From contig JASANG010000238.1 in the NCBI GenBank assembly GCA_030248215.1, forward strand, positions 153,251 to 217,250: a DNA stretch of 64,000 bases, given 5' to 3'. A program made the position numbers and the translations under genes. Position 1 is the first letter of the stretch; the number at the start of each line of letters is the position of its first letter. Positions 1 to 13,200 of this stretch are shown here, in pieces. The stretch comes from Enoplolaimus lenunculus (lineage: Eukaryota; Nematoda; Enoplea; Enoplida; Thoracostomopsidae). The notes below the pieces were generated by a model, which saw only the letters and a program-made list of their open reading frames with translations, was not told the origin of the DNA and did not search any database.

Positions 1-3000
1 TCGGCCATGTCAAATTTTCCGATAAACATTGACAAGTGACCGCAAAGAAGGTGTTTGTTCATAATTTCCTGAAAAAAGTTTAAACATCAAGATTTTATTT
101 GAACATTGTTGCAATTCGATTTTGACCTGGTTTTTACTCGAAAACATTTTTATACCAGAATTTGAAAAGTTTTTGATGTTTTTACTATTTTTCAAAATTC
201 AATCTAAATTTACCCAAAAGTGCGGCTTTTACAATGTGGATGACGCATAAATTTTAAAATTCGAAATTAATACGATTAGTCCTTTACCGAACACCACTTA
301 AAGTTATCGTGAATAACGTGTTCGAATTGATTGAAATTTATCAATGACTGCTCCAGTATTACAGAATTTACGGAAATGTAAAATTGTTACGTTGAATATT
401 AATCAGCTAACAGAAGCGCAGTTCGTGAATTTATAGATATATGTCGTTAACTTTTACTCCGCAGTATTATATTTGCAACCACAAAAGAGCTAAAGGTGCA
501 CATAATCCTACTCCGTGGCGTTCGAAGAAATTTGAATTTAATGTGGGCCGACACCAGAACATTACTATTTATATGAGAGCTCATAAAATAGTGTTGCCAC
601 ACCGACGATTATATATTGATAAATCAATTAATCTTGCCAAACAAAAAATTATTTAAATTGGGAAGTGGTTTAGCCGCCTCCCCCCATTTGACACGCCTCT
701 AATCGTCATACCTCAACCGATTCCAGAGCCCAAACCATTCCAACATCAGATATTTGTCGAAATACGCGAATTGCTGTAAATGCAAAGAACATTTTATTCT
801 TATAATCGTAAAACATTACAGTTGATTTATATACAAATGTATTAAAACGTCAAACAGAATTTGAAACAAGTGCAACTACGAAAAGAAATTAAAATATACT
901 TGACACTTCTAACTTTCTTTCAGCTGAACCGACCAACTGTGGAACATTTTGTTAAGCAAAACTACAGAATGTAGAATCTGGCGTTAATTACATAAACACG
1001 AGTGAACTATACAAATGTATGATTTAGTAAATCAGACAGCCAGTTGCAAACATAGCTTTAATATATCTGTGCCCCTAGTTTTAGACTGCAAGAATACTGC
1101 CTAAATCTTAACGTAAATCTCAAACAAACATGCGAGCTTTGGCATTTAGTTTCTACCGTACTGATGAATAAACGGAAATAATGCGCACGAACGGACCATT
1201 TTTTGAAAGTTTTTGAACAACAATCAGACAATACTTAACCCAAACGTATACAAAACCCTTTTGAAAGCAATGTTATGAAAATAACATTTCGAAATGATGA
1301 ATAAAACCCCAAATTTAAAAATACTTAAATCAAATTTTTACCAAAGTTGATTTCCAGATGATACGTAGCAGCGTTTCCCAACGATCGCCAGCGATCTGGA
1401 TTATCGAGAATGTTACATAGTTCCCACGCGACGTGCCACCTATTAAACATTACATACTTAAACTATTATGTAGATAACATGTTGTAACCGTTGCCGAATG
1501 CTAAAGAATACCGAAGTCGAACACTGCTATGAATTTGGGTAATTTATACTTTGATTAATCAAATTTGTGCTGAAAAGTACTTGGTTCAGGAAGCATTTGC
1601 GTATTGACGGAGGGAAGTTAACATTTAAAGGCTCTTAAACTCTTTGGCCTGTATTTGAACACGGATTTTAATAAAGAGAGACCCCCGACTCTTGTTACCT
1701 TCCCCTATTTGTTTGTGTATTAAGTAGTCATATCAGTATCTTACTTTGGTAAGTGACAATTCAAATATTTAAGTGAACACTAATTACTTGACTTTTAATC
1801 ACGCTAATTTAGTATTACTTGCTATAATTTATTACAATTTTGATTCTACAAAACTTGTAAGATTAATATTCCTGCTGTTTCGCCTGGTTCTGATTGTTAG
1901 AAGTGTGTAAAGCATACTCCTGGCACTAGCCACAGAAAAGCCCACTGCGACCGGACTAAGTCAACAGTTGTAGTAACGTTTCCTGCTAATTTGGGTTCAA
2001 GTTGATATTTGCAAGTATTCGTAAGCTGATAGTAATAAATACAATGACGACTTAGCCATTAAAGGTTTAAATTTAATTTAGTACAAGGGGAATACATACC
2101 TAGCAATGGAAAGGGTTTTATCTGTTGCTGCGAAGAAACTTTGTTTCACCAACACAAAACATTGTCGCGTGCTTATACAAACATAACTTTCAAGTAAATT
2201 CAAAAGCTTTACATACTTTTGTAGAGTAACACTTCGCTTGAGCAGCTTTTCAATCTGAAAAAATGTTTCACTTTACTTAAACACTATCGGACCCGTAGCC
2301 TAGGGTGGCAAGTGGGTTTAGCTCACCTGCAAAGTTTTGGTCCCCTAAATGTTATCAACCTTGCTTGCATGCCAACGAAAACCCTTGTATGCCCCTCCTG
2401 AAAAATTAAGGTGAGCTGGCTACGGGCCTGAACACAACGTTCTATTGTTCGGACAAGTATATTGAAATACGAACCTACTGCGCACTGTTATATAAAAATT
2501 GGCCTGCTGTATTAACAAAATTTGCGAAGCAAAAATATGATATATAGCTGGCTACTTAGTGGTGATTCGATTTTTTAGAATTTCTGAATTTCATGTTCTT
2601 GCATGGGCGCTATGTACTACTGTTACAGATAACTTGCCATAGATTTACTATTAATATTGACGTCTGATTTGGCGGCCTGATTAAACAAACAAAACAAGAC
2701 ACTTTAAGTCGTATATGCACACATGCAAGTGTTTGCTGCGAGAACTAGCATCTGCAACTTGTACGTGTAAGATTTGTTTAAAATCCAATTCACAAAACTT
2801 ACAGCTGACCTACTCGTTGTAGTTCGCAGTGGCAAGTCTTTAAACTCGAACGTGCGATTTACAGCTGCAAGTTTTCGATGCAAATGCTTGACAGCGTGAA
2901 TAGAGTTTTAAATTGCAACAAAAGATTCACTAAATGCGAGACGCAACGCAGCCTTCTTACTTCAGCAACGTTCTTTTCTGTATTTCGCGTATCAAACGCG

Positions 3001-4269
3001 TGAGTGTCAAGCGGAACACCGTTGAGTTTTCCACTGGTTGCCTGACAAAAAACTGACCCGTTATAAAACAGAAGCGGTGTTTGGTTCGGCGGTAGTTTAG
3101 TTGTACCAACAAACTTCACTTTTGGACCTGAAAATTAAGTTTGATAAAAGGCCAAGATCCTTTATCCTATATTTGAAAAATAAAATGGCTCATAAAATAC
3201 TTGCAAAAGTAACGCAAAAATGTTATGGTTGGAGTTTTTGGATGATAGCTATTAACACAGCAAAAAAGTTAGTTCTAAAGTGAATCGAAAATGTATCCTA
3301 TGGTAAATGGCACACAAAACATTTGGTAATATTTATTAATCTGTTCAAGAGTAAAAGAGGATTGCTTTTTGTTGAAATGTTGAATATCAATATTAGTTGA
3401 AAATTATATATATATTTTTGCTGCGGGGTTTTTTCATTTGCTGTAACTTCATTTCGGTTTTAATTGCGATGACATATGTACTTAGCTAGTATATTTCAGA
3501 AGTTTTTCTAAAATTATAAGCTACACTTGTGACTTAAAATTTAACCACTTACCATCTATGGTATCACGATAATGGATATACGTATAAAGTTTCTCGGAAT
3601 CATACAGCACAAACGTATCCTGCAAAACTTATAACTTGCAACCAGAAAGTTATTACAAATGTAAATGAAGATTACCAGGCTGCGAGCAGTGATGAGAATG
3701 TCAGAACATTTAATTTTACTTGCAGTGTTGTGGCAAAAATTCGATTTAAGCTTTCTGTTTGAGAAATCTCGACAATTAAAGGTTTCTATTAAATAAAAAT
3801 ACGAAAAACCTCACTACCGAAGTTGAAAGAACCCCTGAAAAAATAGTGTAGTTTAGAGTAATCAGTCGTCTATTGTTTTTTGCAGGAACATAGCTTTTTC
3901 CAGCACTAGAACAAGGGTGATAGTCCGTGGCTCATGTAAAGATCAGGGGCGAAAGTGTTTCCGCGGGACTGCAATACAGTAAGCTTAAAAGCTTTACATT
4001 AATTCCAAACGCTTATGCTTACGCTTAGACTTAGGAATATTTACCTTCTATTGTTATAAATTTTATTTTTATGTTATTTACCTTCTTCTGCAGTAAATTT
4101 TATTTTTATGTTATTTACCTTCTTCTGCAGTAAATTTTATTTTTATGTTACTTTTTCTTGCAATAAACTTTATTTCTATGTTATTTACCTTTTCTTGCAA
4201 TAAATTCTCGTGTAGAGCACCTTTAACTCCACTTGGCCAATCGGGTATTACCAACAGGTTGTCGTTTAG
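1..4269 (-). CDS. WDR19: WDR19 exons 17-23: end of propeller and start of helical TPR region
   Basis: Exons 17-19 encode [36 protein letters not shown] and [19 protein letters not shown], the last propeller strands. Exons 20-23 enter the helical part: [49 protein letters not shown] and [17 protein letters not shown]. Exon 20 is only 38 bp but is fixed by phase on both sides (AA plus G restores a lysine). Exon 23 is cut by the window edge at position 1. The exon 17 donor sits at the edge of a tandem array that copies the donor itself (4020-4205). Confidence 0.94.
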
Positions 4270-7200
4270 CTGTGAAAAACAAATTAACCAGAATTTATTA
4301 TTTGTAAATGTGTAAAATATATTGCATTTGTCAGTAGTCCATGCGTTCCATTCTCTTGAATGAATGGAATCCGGTTGAGTATTAATTAATTAAAACAAAT
4401 AAAACGTATGATACTTTTAACGCGGTAAAAAAGCCTAATATACACAGCAAAAGTGTGCCTTGGACATTATTACCAAAACGATGTTTGTTTACTACAAAAC
4501 TGTTTGGACCCAAAAGTGTCCAACCTCAAAAAGTTTTCTGAGACGCCGCTGCAAATGTATCCATCAGACTACATAAGAGATAATTCACAATGAGAAATTG
4601 TATTTTAAATCCATTATTCCAGCATTTATTCCATTAACCCATTCTTACATGAATATTTTCAATTTCATCTGAAGCATAGGTACATAATATTCCATTTACA
4701 ATTCTAACTCGGGAGTTTTGCGCGGAAGGTGTTCATACCATCACCACTTTATAGGAGCTTGACAATCGAGCGCGAGGAACTCTCATGTTTGGTTGATATT
4801 TTGCATAAATTATCAACACTGCTCAATGTGTACGTTTAGTTTCGGCCGTAAAATTTGCGTTATAAGTTACCCTAGTTTATGTAAAGGGGATATCTTTACT
4901 AAACTTAATGTTTTATGTCTTAAAATTTTTTATACAATACAGGATTATTATTGTAATATGTACCGGATTGTAAATATATCCGTCAAGTTTACTATCGATC
5001 AACACCAACCGCATCCCCGTTGGATCGGCATAAATAGCTTTGACACCGTTCGAATGTCGAAACTCGTTTACAACTCGCCAGTCTTCCAAATACAAGAATG
5101 AAATGTGACCGGACTGCAAATTTAAATACAAAATCTGATGAAATTTTTATAATTAAAGCAATAGAACAGGTCTTCGGTGTCATTGCACCTGTTTAAGGAT
5201 AGCAAATGTTTATTGAAGGAAAGTGGATTCTGGCTATATTTACAACCGGGCGCCAAGGTTTAGGCAAATTTTTTCTGAGAAAAATCTATTGGACCCTTTG
5301 GCAATAGATCTGCACTAGAATTATGGTTAAATCAAGGAAGAATGAAATGAAATCAAACGTCAATTACTAGATTCAAAATTGTTTATCTGTTCCAGTCATC
5401 TTTTTGGGTAATTATGAGGAATTTAGTTTAGAATTTTTTTGCCTTAGTATACTTCGTTTTTCAGCTATTTTCAAAGCACTTTATCAAAACAAATATTTTT
5501 GCTGCAAAAAACAGAGGCTTAGCATAAAATAATATCTGGTGATCAGCAGTGGCTAACTATAAAATATAATAACATTACTTCGAAATTAAAACATAAGATC
5601 TGTATAAATCTAAGTCGTCCCATTTCTTTTCAATGCAGAAGTTGAGCTTGCTATCTCATTCAAGTATATTTAACTGCTTGTAACTGTACTATATAAGAGC
5701 TAACACTTAAGGTGAATCTACTCTAAGTTAGCTGGTGCACAAGAAACATTCGATTAAATGTGAGCAGGCTTACATTGGTTGCAAATATGAAAAATTCTTT
5801 GGTCATCGCTATACTCGTTATGTGCGCAGCGCTCTTGCTTGGATCTGGAAACATTGTACTTTCGACCTCTTCGTTACCTTTAGGTTCAATCTAGAAAATA
5901 CAATCGACAATCTTGATATTCAAAGAGACAAATGAAATTTTCAACATAGTGTTTCAACAATGAATCAACGAAAAACGTCAATTGTTCGGTTTTGAGCGAT
6001 AACACTACTTGTAATTTTACAAATTTAGGCCCACGTAAAGATCAAGGGCGGAACGTTTTTCTGCGGTTGTGCATTAGAGTAGCGTATATTTTAGATTAAT
6101 TTTTGTTTAGGCGTAAACTTAGGTATAAGGGGTATAAGCGTATTTTTACCCTCAGGCTAGACATAGGAATATGCATATTCCACTGTTACAGCCCTGTTCT
6201 ATAAATTTGGCTAAATTTATTATTAATTATTATAAGTCAGAACATATCTAGAGAAAGGGGTCACTTACTCTCATCGTTCACAAGATTAATTTAAAATTAA
6301 TCTTGGTAGAAAGATTAAAACAGTTACAGTGTTAAACAATCTGATCAAATTCGAAACGGTACTTTTGTGAGCTTACCGGATGCACTTCAACTTTCCCATC
6401 GTACATTGCAGCAGCGTATTCTTCGTTTAGTTTGATGCAGTTAATTGTACCGAGATACTCCTTGTCATGCAAAAACGTTGCACCTGAAAACAAAACTGAT
6501 ATACAAGAAGTTGTTATAGCATAGCTTTACATAGATTACATACGCCGTAAATGATGCTCCGAGTCTGAAATTTCGATCTGAGCAATGCAAAGTGAGAATT
6601 TCGCAACAAGATATCGCTTAAAGAAAACTTTGAGCTCTGCAGCAGTGCAAAACAAGCTCAATACCAGTGCGTTAACACGAGCGTTGCACTAGTTTTGCAT
6701 GACCATATTGCTTAAAAGGTTATATATCAAATGATGCTCCATGTGCGCAGCCCGAATTTAGCTAAGCGAGGCAAGAATTGCGGCCATCGCCACGACGCGA
6801 TAGTAAATGTCTCAGTTGTGAAAAACGTGAGCTATCGTGCAACTTGGTTTCTGAGTGAAACGAAACTCTGAACGAAGCTCGGAGTTTCGTGAAGTGTTTC
6901 CTGTTTTGTACTTTGGGGTCGAAAGGGGGATGTCCGTCCGTCCGTCTGTCCATCTGTCCGCCTGTCCGTCTGTCCGTCCGAAAAGAATCTCAAAAACGGC
7001 TGAACCGATTTTGATGAACTTTCTTTTGTTTGAAAGCCAATTATTCTGGAGTTTTAACCTCGCAATTTAGTTTTAAAATTTCAAGCCGTTTATTAGCTAC
7101 AGACTAATTTACATAATTAGTTAAGCCTAAATTAGGACTTTCTACATTATTTCATCAACTATTACATTTACAAGACGGAATTTCAACATTAAAGGGTGTT

Positions 7201-10200
7201 TGGATACGAGGAATCTGAATGACTGTTTACAAACCTCCAAAACCGATAATTGAGTAGTTAGCTAATAGATAATTTGCATATTAGCATAGTGTATAAGCCT
7301 AGATTAGGACTTTTTACAATATTTCACTAATTATTAAGGTTAAAAGAAATCTAATTTCAGCACTAAAGGGTTTTTAGGTGCGAGGAATTTGAATTAATTG
7401 TTTAAAAACCTCCAAAACCGATAATTGAATAGTTAGCTAATAGATAATTTGCATATTAGCTTAATTGACAAGACAAAATTAAGACTTTTAAAATATTTCA
7501 ATAATTGTTGAAGTTACTAAAGGTTTTTGAGTGCGACGAATCAGAATAATTGTTTAAAAACCTCTAAAATTGATAATTGAGTAGTTAGCTAATAAATAAT
7601 TTGCGCATATAAGCGTAATTGATAAGTCTAAATTAGGCGTTTTTACAATATTTCACTAATTATTAGGGTTACAAGCAGTCTAATTTCAGCAATAATGGGT
7701 TTTTGGGTGCGAGGAATCTAGATAAATTGTGTACAAACCCTCAAAACCGATAATCGAATAGTTAGCTAATAGCTAATTTGCATATTAACTTAATTGACAA
7801 TATGGAGCGTGGTTGTAACCAAGGCTTTTAACTATACGAGCCGTGTTACAACACGCCTAACAGCATTTATGATGTCCCCATGTTGCCTAAAATAAAAAAT
7901 CCAGGTATTTCGAATCATTTAATTCACAAGTTACGAGGCGGTCTTGATAAGCCTAACAGTAACTTAAGCCGGATACAGAATCACTTGCTGATGACACTGC
8001 ATTATCAACATGCAAATAGGGCATTAACCATTTGCACGGCTTAGATATACCTTGTCGGCTCATACGATAAAACCACGCGCGATTATTCATACCGACAGCA
8101 AAATGATCGACCCCAACACCAATTAAACTTGGTTCAATGTCAACAATGAACGTTACTTTTTTATCCTAAAATAATATTCGCACATCACTGGTACGTATTT
8201 ATAACTGCCGACTGGCCGACGCACCAGGGGTGGTCACACAGTTTTTGTATACAATTTTCAACAGCAAAAATGGGAAAGTTAAAAAATTCGCACGCACTAC
8301 AAACAGAATGAGGGCTCGCTGCTACCAGCGCACAGTAAAACCACGTTCTGTTTAGAAGATAAGTTTCATAATTTTTCGCCTGATTATTTATTTTATTGAC
8401 AAAATTGTCGTTAAATTAACAACTGACATCACAATGAAACTTAATATCTCTCCGGAAACAGCTAATATAAATAGATACGTTGTAACGAAAACACAAACAC
8501 GTTTTTGTTTTTTTTCATGAGTTTATACATTGTTTTGGGCGCAAATAATTTGCTCTGACTCTGTGTCGTTTATTGCTATGCTTAATATGTAAATATCGTG
8601 TTTTTGTCCAATCAGAAATCCAAGTCCAGGACTATAATTGGAATTAAACCCTTTAAATAAACCTACAACGGTGAAATCATTTTGTTCGACGGAACCGACC
8701 TCGTTTAAAAATCAATAGTGTTTGTGATGAAATTGTATAAAAAGCACAAAACGGTTTTAACGTTTACGACAAAACTTGTACATTGATGCTAGCGTTTGGG
8801 TCTGAGAGCGATTCATTTTACAGTTTTTGCTTTTTATACAAAAAGCGTTCTGAAAGATGTTGGTTAAAGACGCAACACGTGTTTATAATAGAGTTTTATT
8901 TTTGACACGATTCTTAGAAATGCTTTATTTGCGTAATACTGCTGCAACTCAAACTTATAACAAACCAGATGCGTAACGAACAAAATGCAAGCTTAGTAAT
9001 GATGTTACTAGAAGATAAATCATATCAAATTTCGTGTAATTAAAATAACTACGGTTAATGCTATATATCACTAAATCAATGACGGTCATAACTCAAGCTA
9101 CGAAACTTCACATCGTTTTTCGAAAACATTAATTTATTGTAAACAGCGCCAAAGTGCAAAAAAATTTTGCTTGAACCTAAATATTAGGCAGTTTTTATCC
9201 GGGTTCTCGGAAAAGTTGAATTAAAATGATTAGTTGAAGCTTTGTGTAAAGAATACGAACAGCGACGCTGTTCCATAAGGGCGGCAAGTTCGAAGACGAG
9301 AAATACAAGCTGTTAGATAAAACGTGCGCTTCAAAGGTAACAATACAGCAGTCATACTGAAACTATCGTGAACCCACAATAAATCCAATGTGTGGCCACT
9401 GCAAATGCTAATTTTAACCTGAGCAGTACCGATATGTTTAAGAGATATATAAACCGTCGAAAATGTATGGAACCTCAGTTTTGGGATTAATACAAATAGA
9501 TACTTAAAACTATTTGAACGCCTTATCTGAGCAATGCTTTCCTTATTGCAGCAAGATTCGGTGAAAATTGATCATAGGTTAACCACATGACGTGAGCATC
9601 GAAAATGCTTCTACTAACGTTTGTATATTGTACTCAGTCTAAGTCTAACACTTGAAATGTATCAAATGCTAATTTTGATGATCCATTTTAGCTGTGAAGC
9701 ACAACACTTCTAAGGATTCGTACTGTATTGACTCGATTAAGAGGGGGGTAATAAGACGGGGTCCCCAATTTGAGTCCGAATCAATTGGAGTCCGTATCCC
9801 TAATAAGAGTCTGTAAGCGGATAGAGCCCCTAAACCCTAACTAGAGTCCATAAATGTCAATTAACTCTAATTGTAGCGCATCAATGACTCCAGGACCCAA
9901 TAATTTGAGTTCGAAACTTTAAAGCTTATTTAAATTTTGAAAGTACATTCCTGAGTATAACCTTCTATTATCGCTCAAGCTATTGACACAAGACAAATAA
10001 ACGTTTAATTCAACGAATAACTGCAGTACCAGGTATATATCAGTAACGAAGGGCGACGGGGCGTGGGTTAAAAATAAATAACAGTCCGTAACCGAATAAC
10101 AAGGGGGAGATACCCTCTGGAGGGGCCAAATAAATATCAGTCCCCTCTCTTATTCTGGTCACTACAGTACTATTTTAGTTCAACTGATCGGTTAATAGTT

Positions 10201-13200
10201 GTAGTATTATTGATATCCGATCTAACAAACCAAATTAATAGTTTTTAAAAGTTTTTTCATTAAAATAACACCAGAGTAGTGCAGTGGCTTTGTAGAATAT
10301 CCGACAGACGGGTTCTCAGATTACACGTGAAGTCAAACAAAATTAATCAATTAGCGGATCTTTTGTTGAGTAAAGCGCAAGTCAGCCGATAACAGTTTTA
10401 GCCTTCATTTTCAATCGCTGGTTCAGATCCGACTGCATGATACAACAAGAGCATGCAACTCTGTGGTTTCCACAGTGTACAAAATTTCCCCGGTACACGT
10501 TGTGTTTTGGCCGATTCCCCTTACTAGAGGGGGGTACAACTTGTGCGCAACCATGGAACTGTATGTATCTGGCATCAAAATTGCTCCGCTTTTGGTTTAA
10601 TTTTGGGGTATTGCATGTGACATCGTATCCAATTCTAAATAAGGTGTGTTGGCCAAACACGCAAAGTCCGGTGGTCCATTTTTGGGCCATGCAGAACCCT
10701 AACAGTTTTATACTCTGTTAAAATGCACTCTTGGTACGTTGAATATACTGTAAACAACTGCGAAAACAAATATGAAGCTGTTCATGGCACAGATTTGCTA
10801 TCAATCTTATTGTGCTAAATATATTGTTTTTAAGGATTTGATGCAGGTTTGATATTTCATTCAAATATAACGGATACTGGACAGTCTAAAGTGTTAAAGC
10901 AAATACAGGGTTATTGCTGCCACAAATTCACTGGTCATTATTTACATTGTTTTGGCAGATCAAGAAATTTTTCACGAGGATTTAAAGTAGGTTTGCGGTT
11001 GATACAAAGAAAGACAAAAGTTTGTCATCTAATGTAGTGCCGAAACAAAATTATGCTCGGCAAAGCAAATCCGCACCCTGTACTGAGAGATATAGTCATA
11101 TCTGAAAGCATAACCAACAGTATTCATCAATTGGTATCAAGTGTAGTATTTCTTGGTTTTTGTCGATTTATGTTTTCAGTTACAAAATGTGACCAATGTT
11201 AGAATTATAAACCGAATTTCAAATTAAAAAACTTAACTTATTCAAAATGATTGACGACGAATACAGTCCAATACGCGCAGGCTACTGGTCAGAATGTCCG
11301 TACGTATGTCCACGTGTCAAACATTGGACCAATGACAAGTTTACTCACAATTACCCAGGGATTAACGTAGAATACTTTGCCCGCATTATGGATCGATTAC
11401 GCCGGCCTTATTCCTTAATTGAAAATTGTGACCAATCCCTAAAGGGCATCCAAGGAAACGTAGCCAAAAGCATTTCGCCCTACGGTCTGCAAAGCCAATG
11501 CCTAACAGCATTAGCTAACGGATCAGTTGATGTTTTGATTAATTTTGTTGACTATCAGCAACAAACAACGCTATTGGCTGATTACGCTTATCCAATCGGA
11601 TTCCACGAGTACTCGATTATGTATAATTCTGCGGCGCTGATTGGCGACCGGTTTTGGTTCATTCAGCCTCTGTCATTTGGTGTATGGTGCTCGTTGGTCA
11701 CATTGTTGGGGACGTTATATGCACTCAATAACAAAGCACCTAGTTTGATACTTCAGACCCGGCAAAGGTAAGCGATGCGCATTACAACTGGTCAGTTGAC
11801 GAGTTGTCGGATGACGAATTGACGTGATACAGAGAAGGGGGCGTAGCTGGGATTTCATTTCAGGAGGGTATTGTTTTATAGAAGAAAATTTTATTTCCTG
11901 ACATTTAGCAAAGTTTTTCTAGATCCTGTTAGGAGCGCTTACTTCTAGTCTTTCTAGAAACGTTGGTACGGAATATTTCTTCTCTAACTTTCCGCTTGTA
12001 TATATTTATATATCTGATCGAATAGTAATAGACTAAATGATTTAGTTGAATTTTGAAGTGTTATATCTGTACTGTAGGCATTGACCCGAATAAGAGGGGG
12101 GACTGATATTTATTTGGCCTGTCCAGAAGGTACCCCCTTGTTATTCGGTTGCAGACTGTTATTTATTTTTAACCCACGCTCCCCCGCCATTCGTTACTGA
12201 TATGTATCCGGTACTGCAACTATCCGTTGAATTAAACGTATATTTGTCTCGTTCCAATAGTTTGAGCGATAATAAAACGTTATATTTAGGAAAGTACTTT
12301 CAAAATTTAAGTACGCTTTAAAGTTTCGAACTCAAATTATTTGGTGCTGGAGTCATTTATGTGCTACAATTAGAGTTACTTGACATTTATGGACTCTAGT
12401 TAGGGTTTAGGGGCTCTATCCGCTTACGGACTCTTATTAGGGATACGGACTCTTATTGATTCGGACTCAAATTGGGGACCCCGTCTTATTACCCCCCTCT
12501 TATTCGGGTCAATACAGTAGGTTTTGGTAATTTTGCTCATGTCATACGGGTTGATTGATTGATCGTAAAAAGCTTAGCCCCCTTGAAAAAATTTTGCCCC
12601 ACCCCCCTACAAAATTTTCAACCTCGCTTTTAAGTCAGCGAAAACTCGTGTATGCCCCTCCTGAAACATTTTTAGCCCACACCCTAGCAACGTGAGCTGG
12701 TTTACGGGTATGGCTACAAAAAAACTTGAAGTTATATAAAAACAGAAGGACACATCGAGATGAAAATTCAGAAAAAAATCTCCGATCAAACTTAATCAGT
12801 TTTAATTTCCTTGTTTTAGTTTGATTGTTCCACCGTTTGTTAATGTTGTGATTTCACTTCTCGTATGGACAGTAATCGGTCGTTTGTATCGTTCTGGTAT
12901 TGTTAACTCGATGCTTCGAGAAACGATAATAGAAGTAAAATTTTAGTCATGCTATGGCACCATGTATAGCGCGGCGGCGGGCAGATTTTCCGTGAACCAG
13001 CAGTCGAATCGGCTTAATCTTTACACTAACTTTTTCGCTAAGGCTGAAGCTTAGGCTTAACAATATGCTTATACTACTGTTACGTTCTTGTCTATACATT
13101 GGCCCAGCTTTACGTTCGTTATCAGTTTTGGGTACAATGATAGGTGTCCTTCCTTCGTAGTTGCCAGACATAAACCCCAGCTTCAAGTGCTAAAGTGGTA

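Noticed and set aside
4992-5183. Possible upstream extension of WDR19 exon 16 ([17 protein letters not shown])
   Set aside because: It is out of frame with exon 16; the real upstream exon was found at 5774-5890 and ends FFIFATN in phase 0 with the TTTGCAG acceptor.
6762-7070. Short frames over the CCGT/CTGT run
   Set aside because: They are the translation of a tetranucleotide microsatellite on either strand.
7085-7805. CRISPR-like array (regular repeats with spacers)
   Set aside because: Units are long, diverged and eukaryotic intronic; the repeats are not short direct repeats with unique spacers.
10437-10690. Overlapping 94-102-codon frames on both strands in a less AT-rich stretch
   Set aside because: No homology, no matching splice sites into the nested receptor gene, and both strands open equally well, which suggests composition rather than coding.
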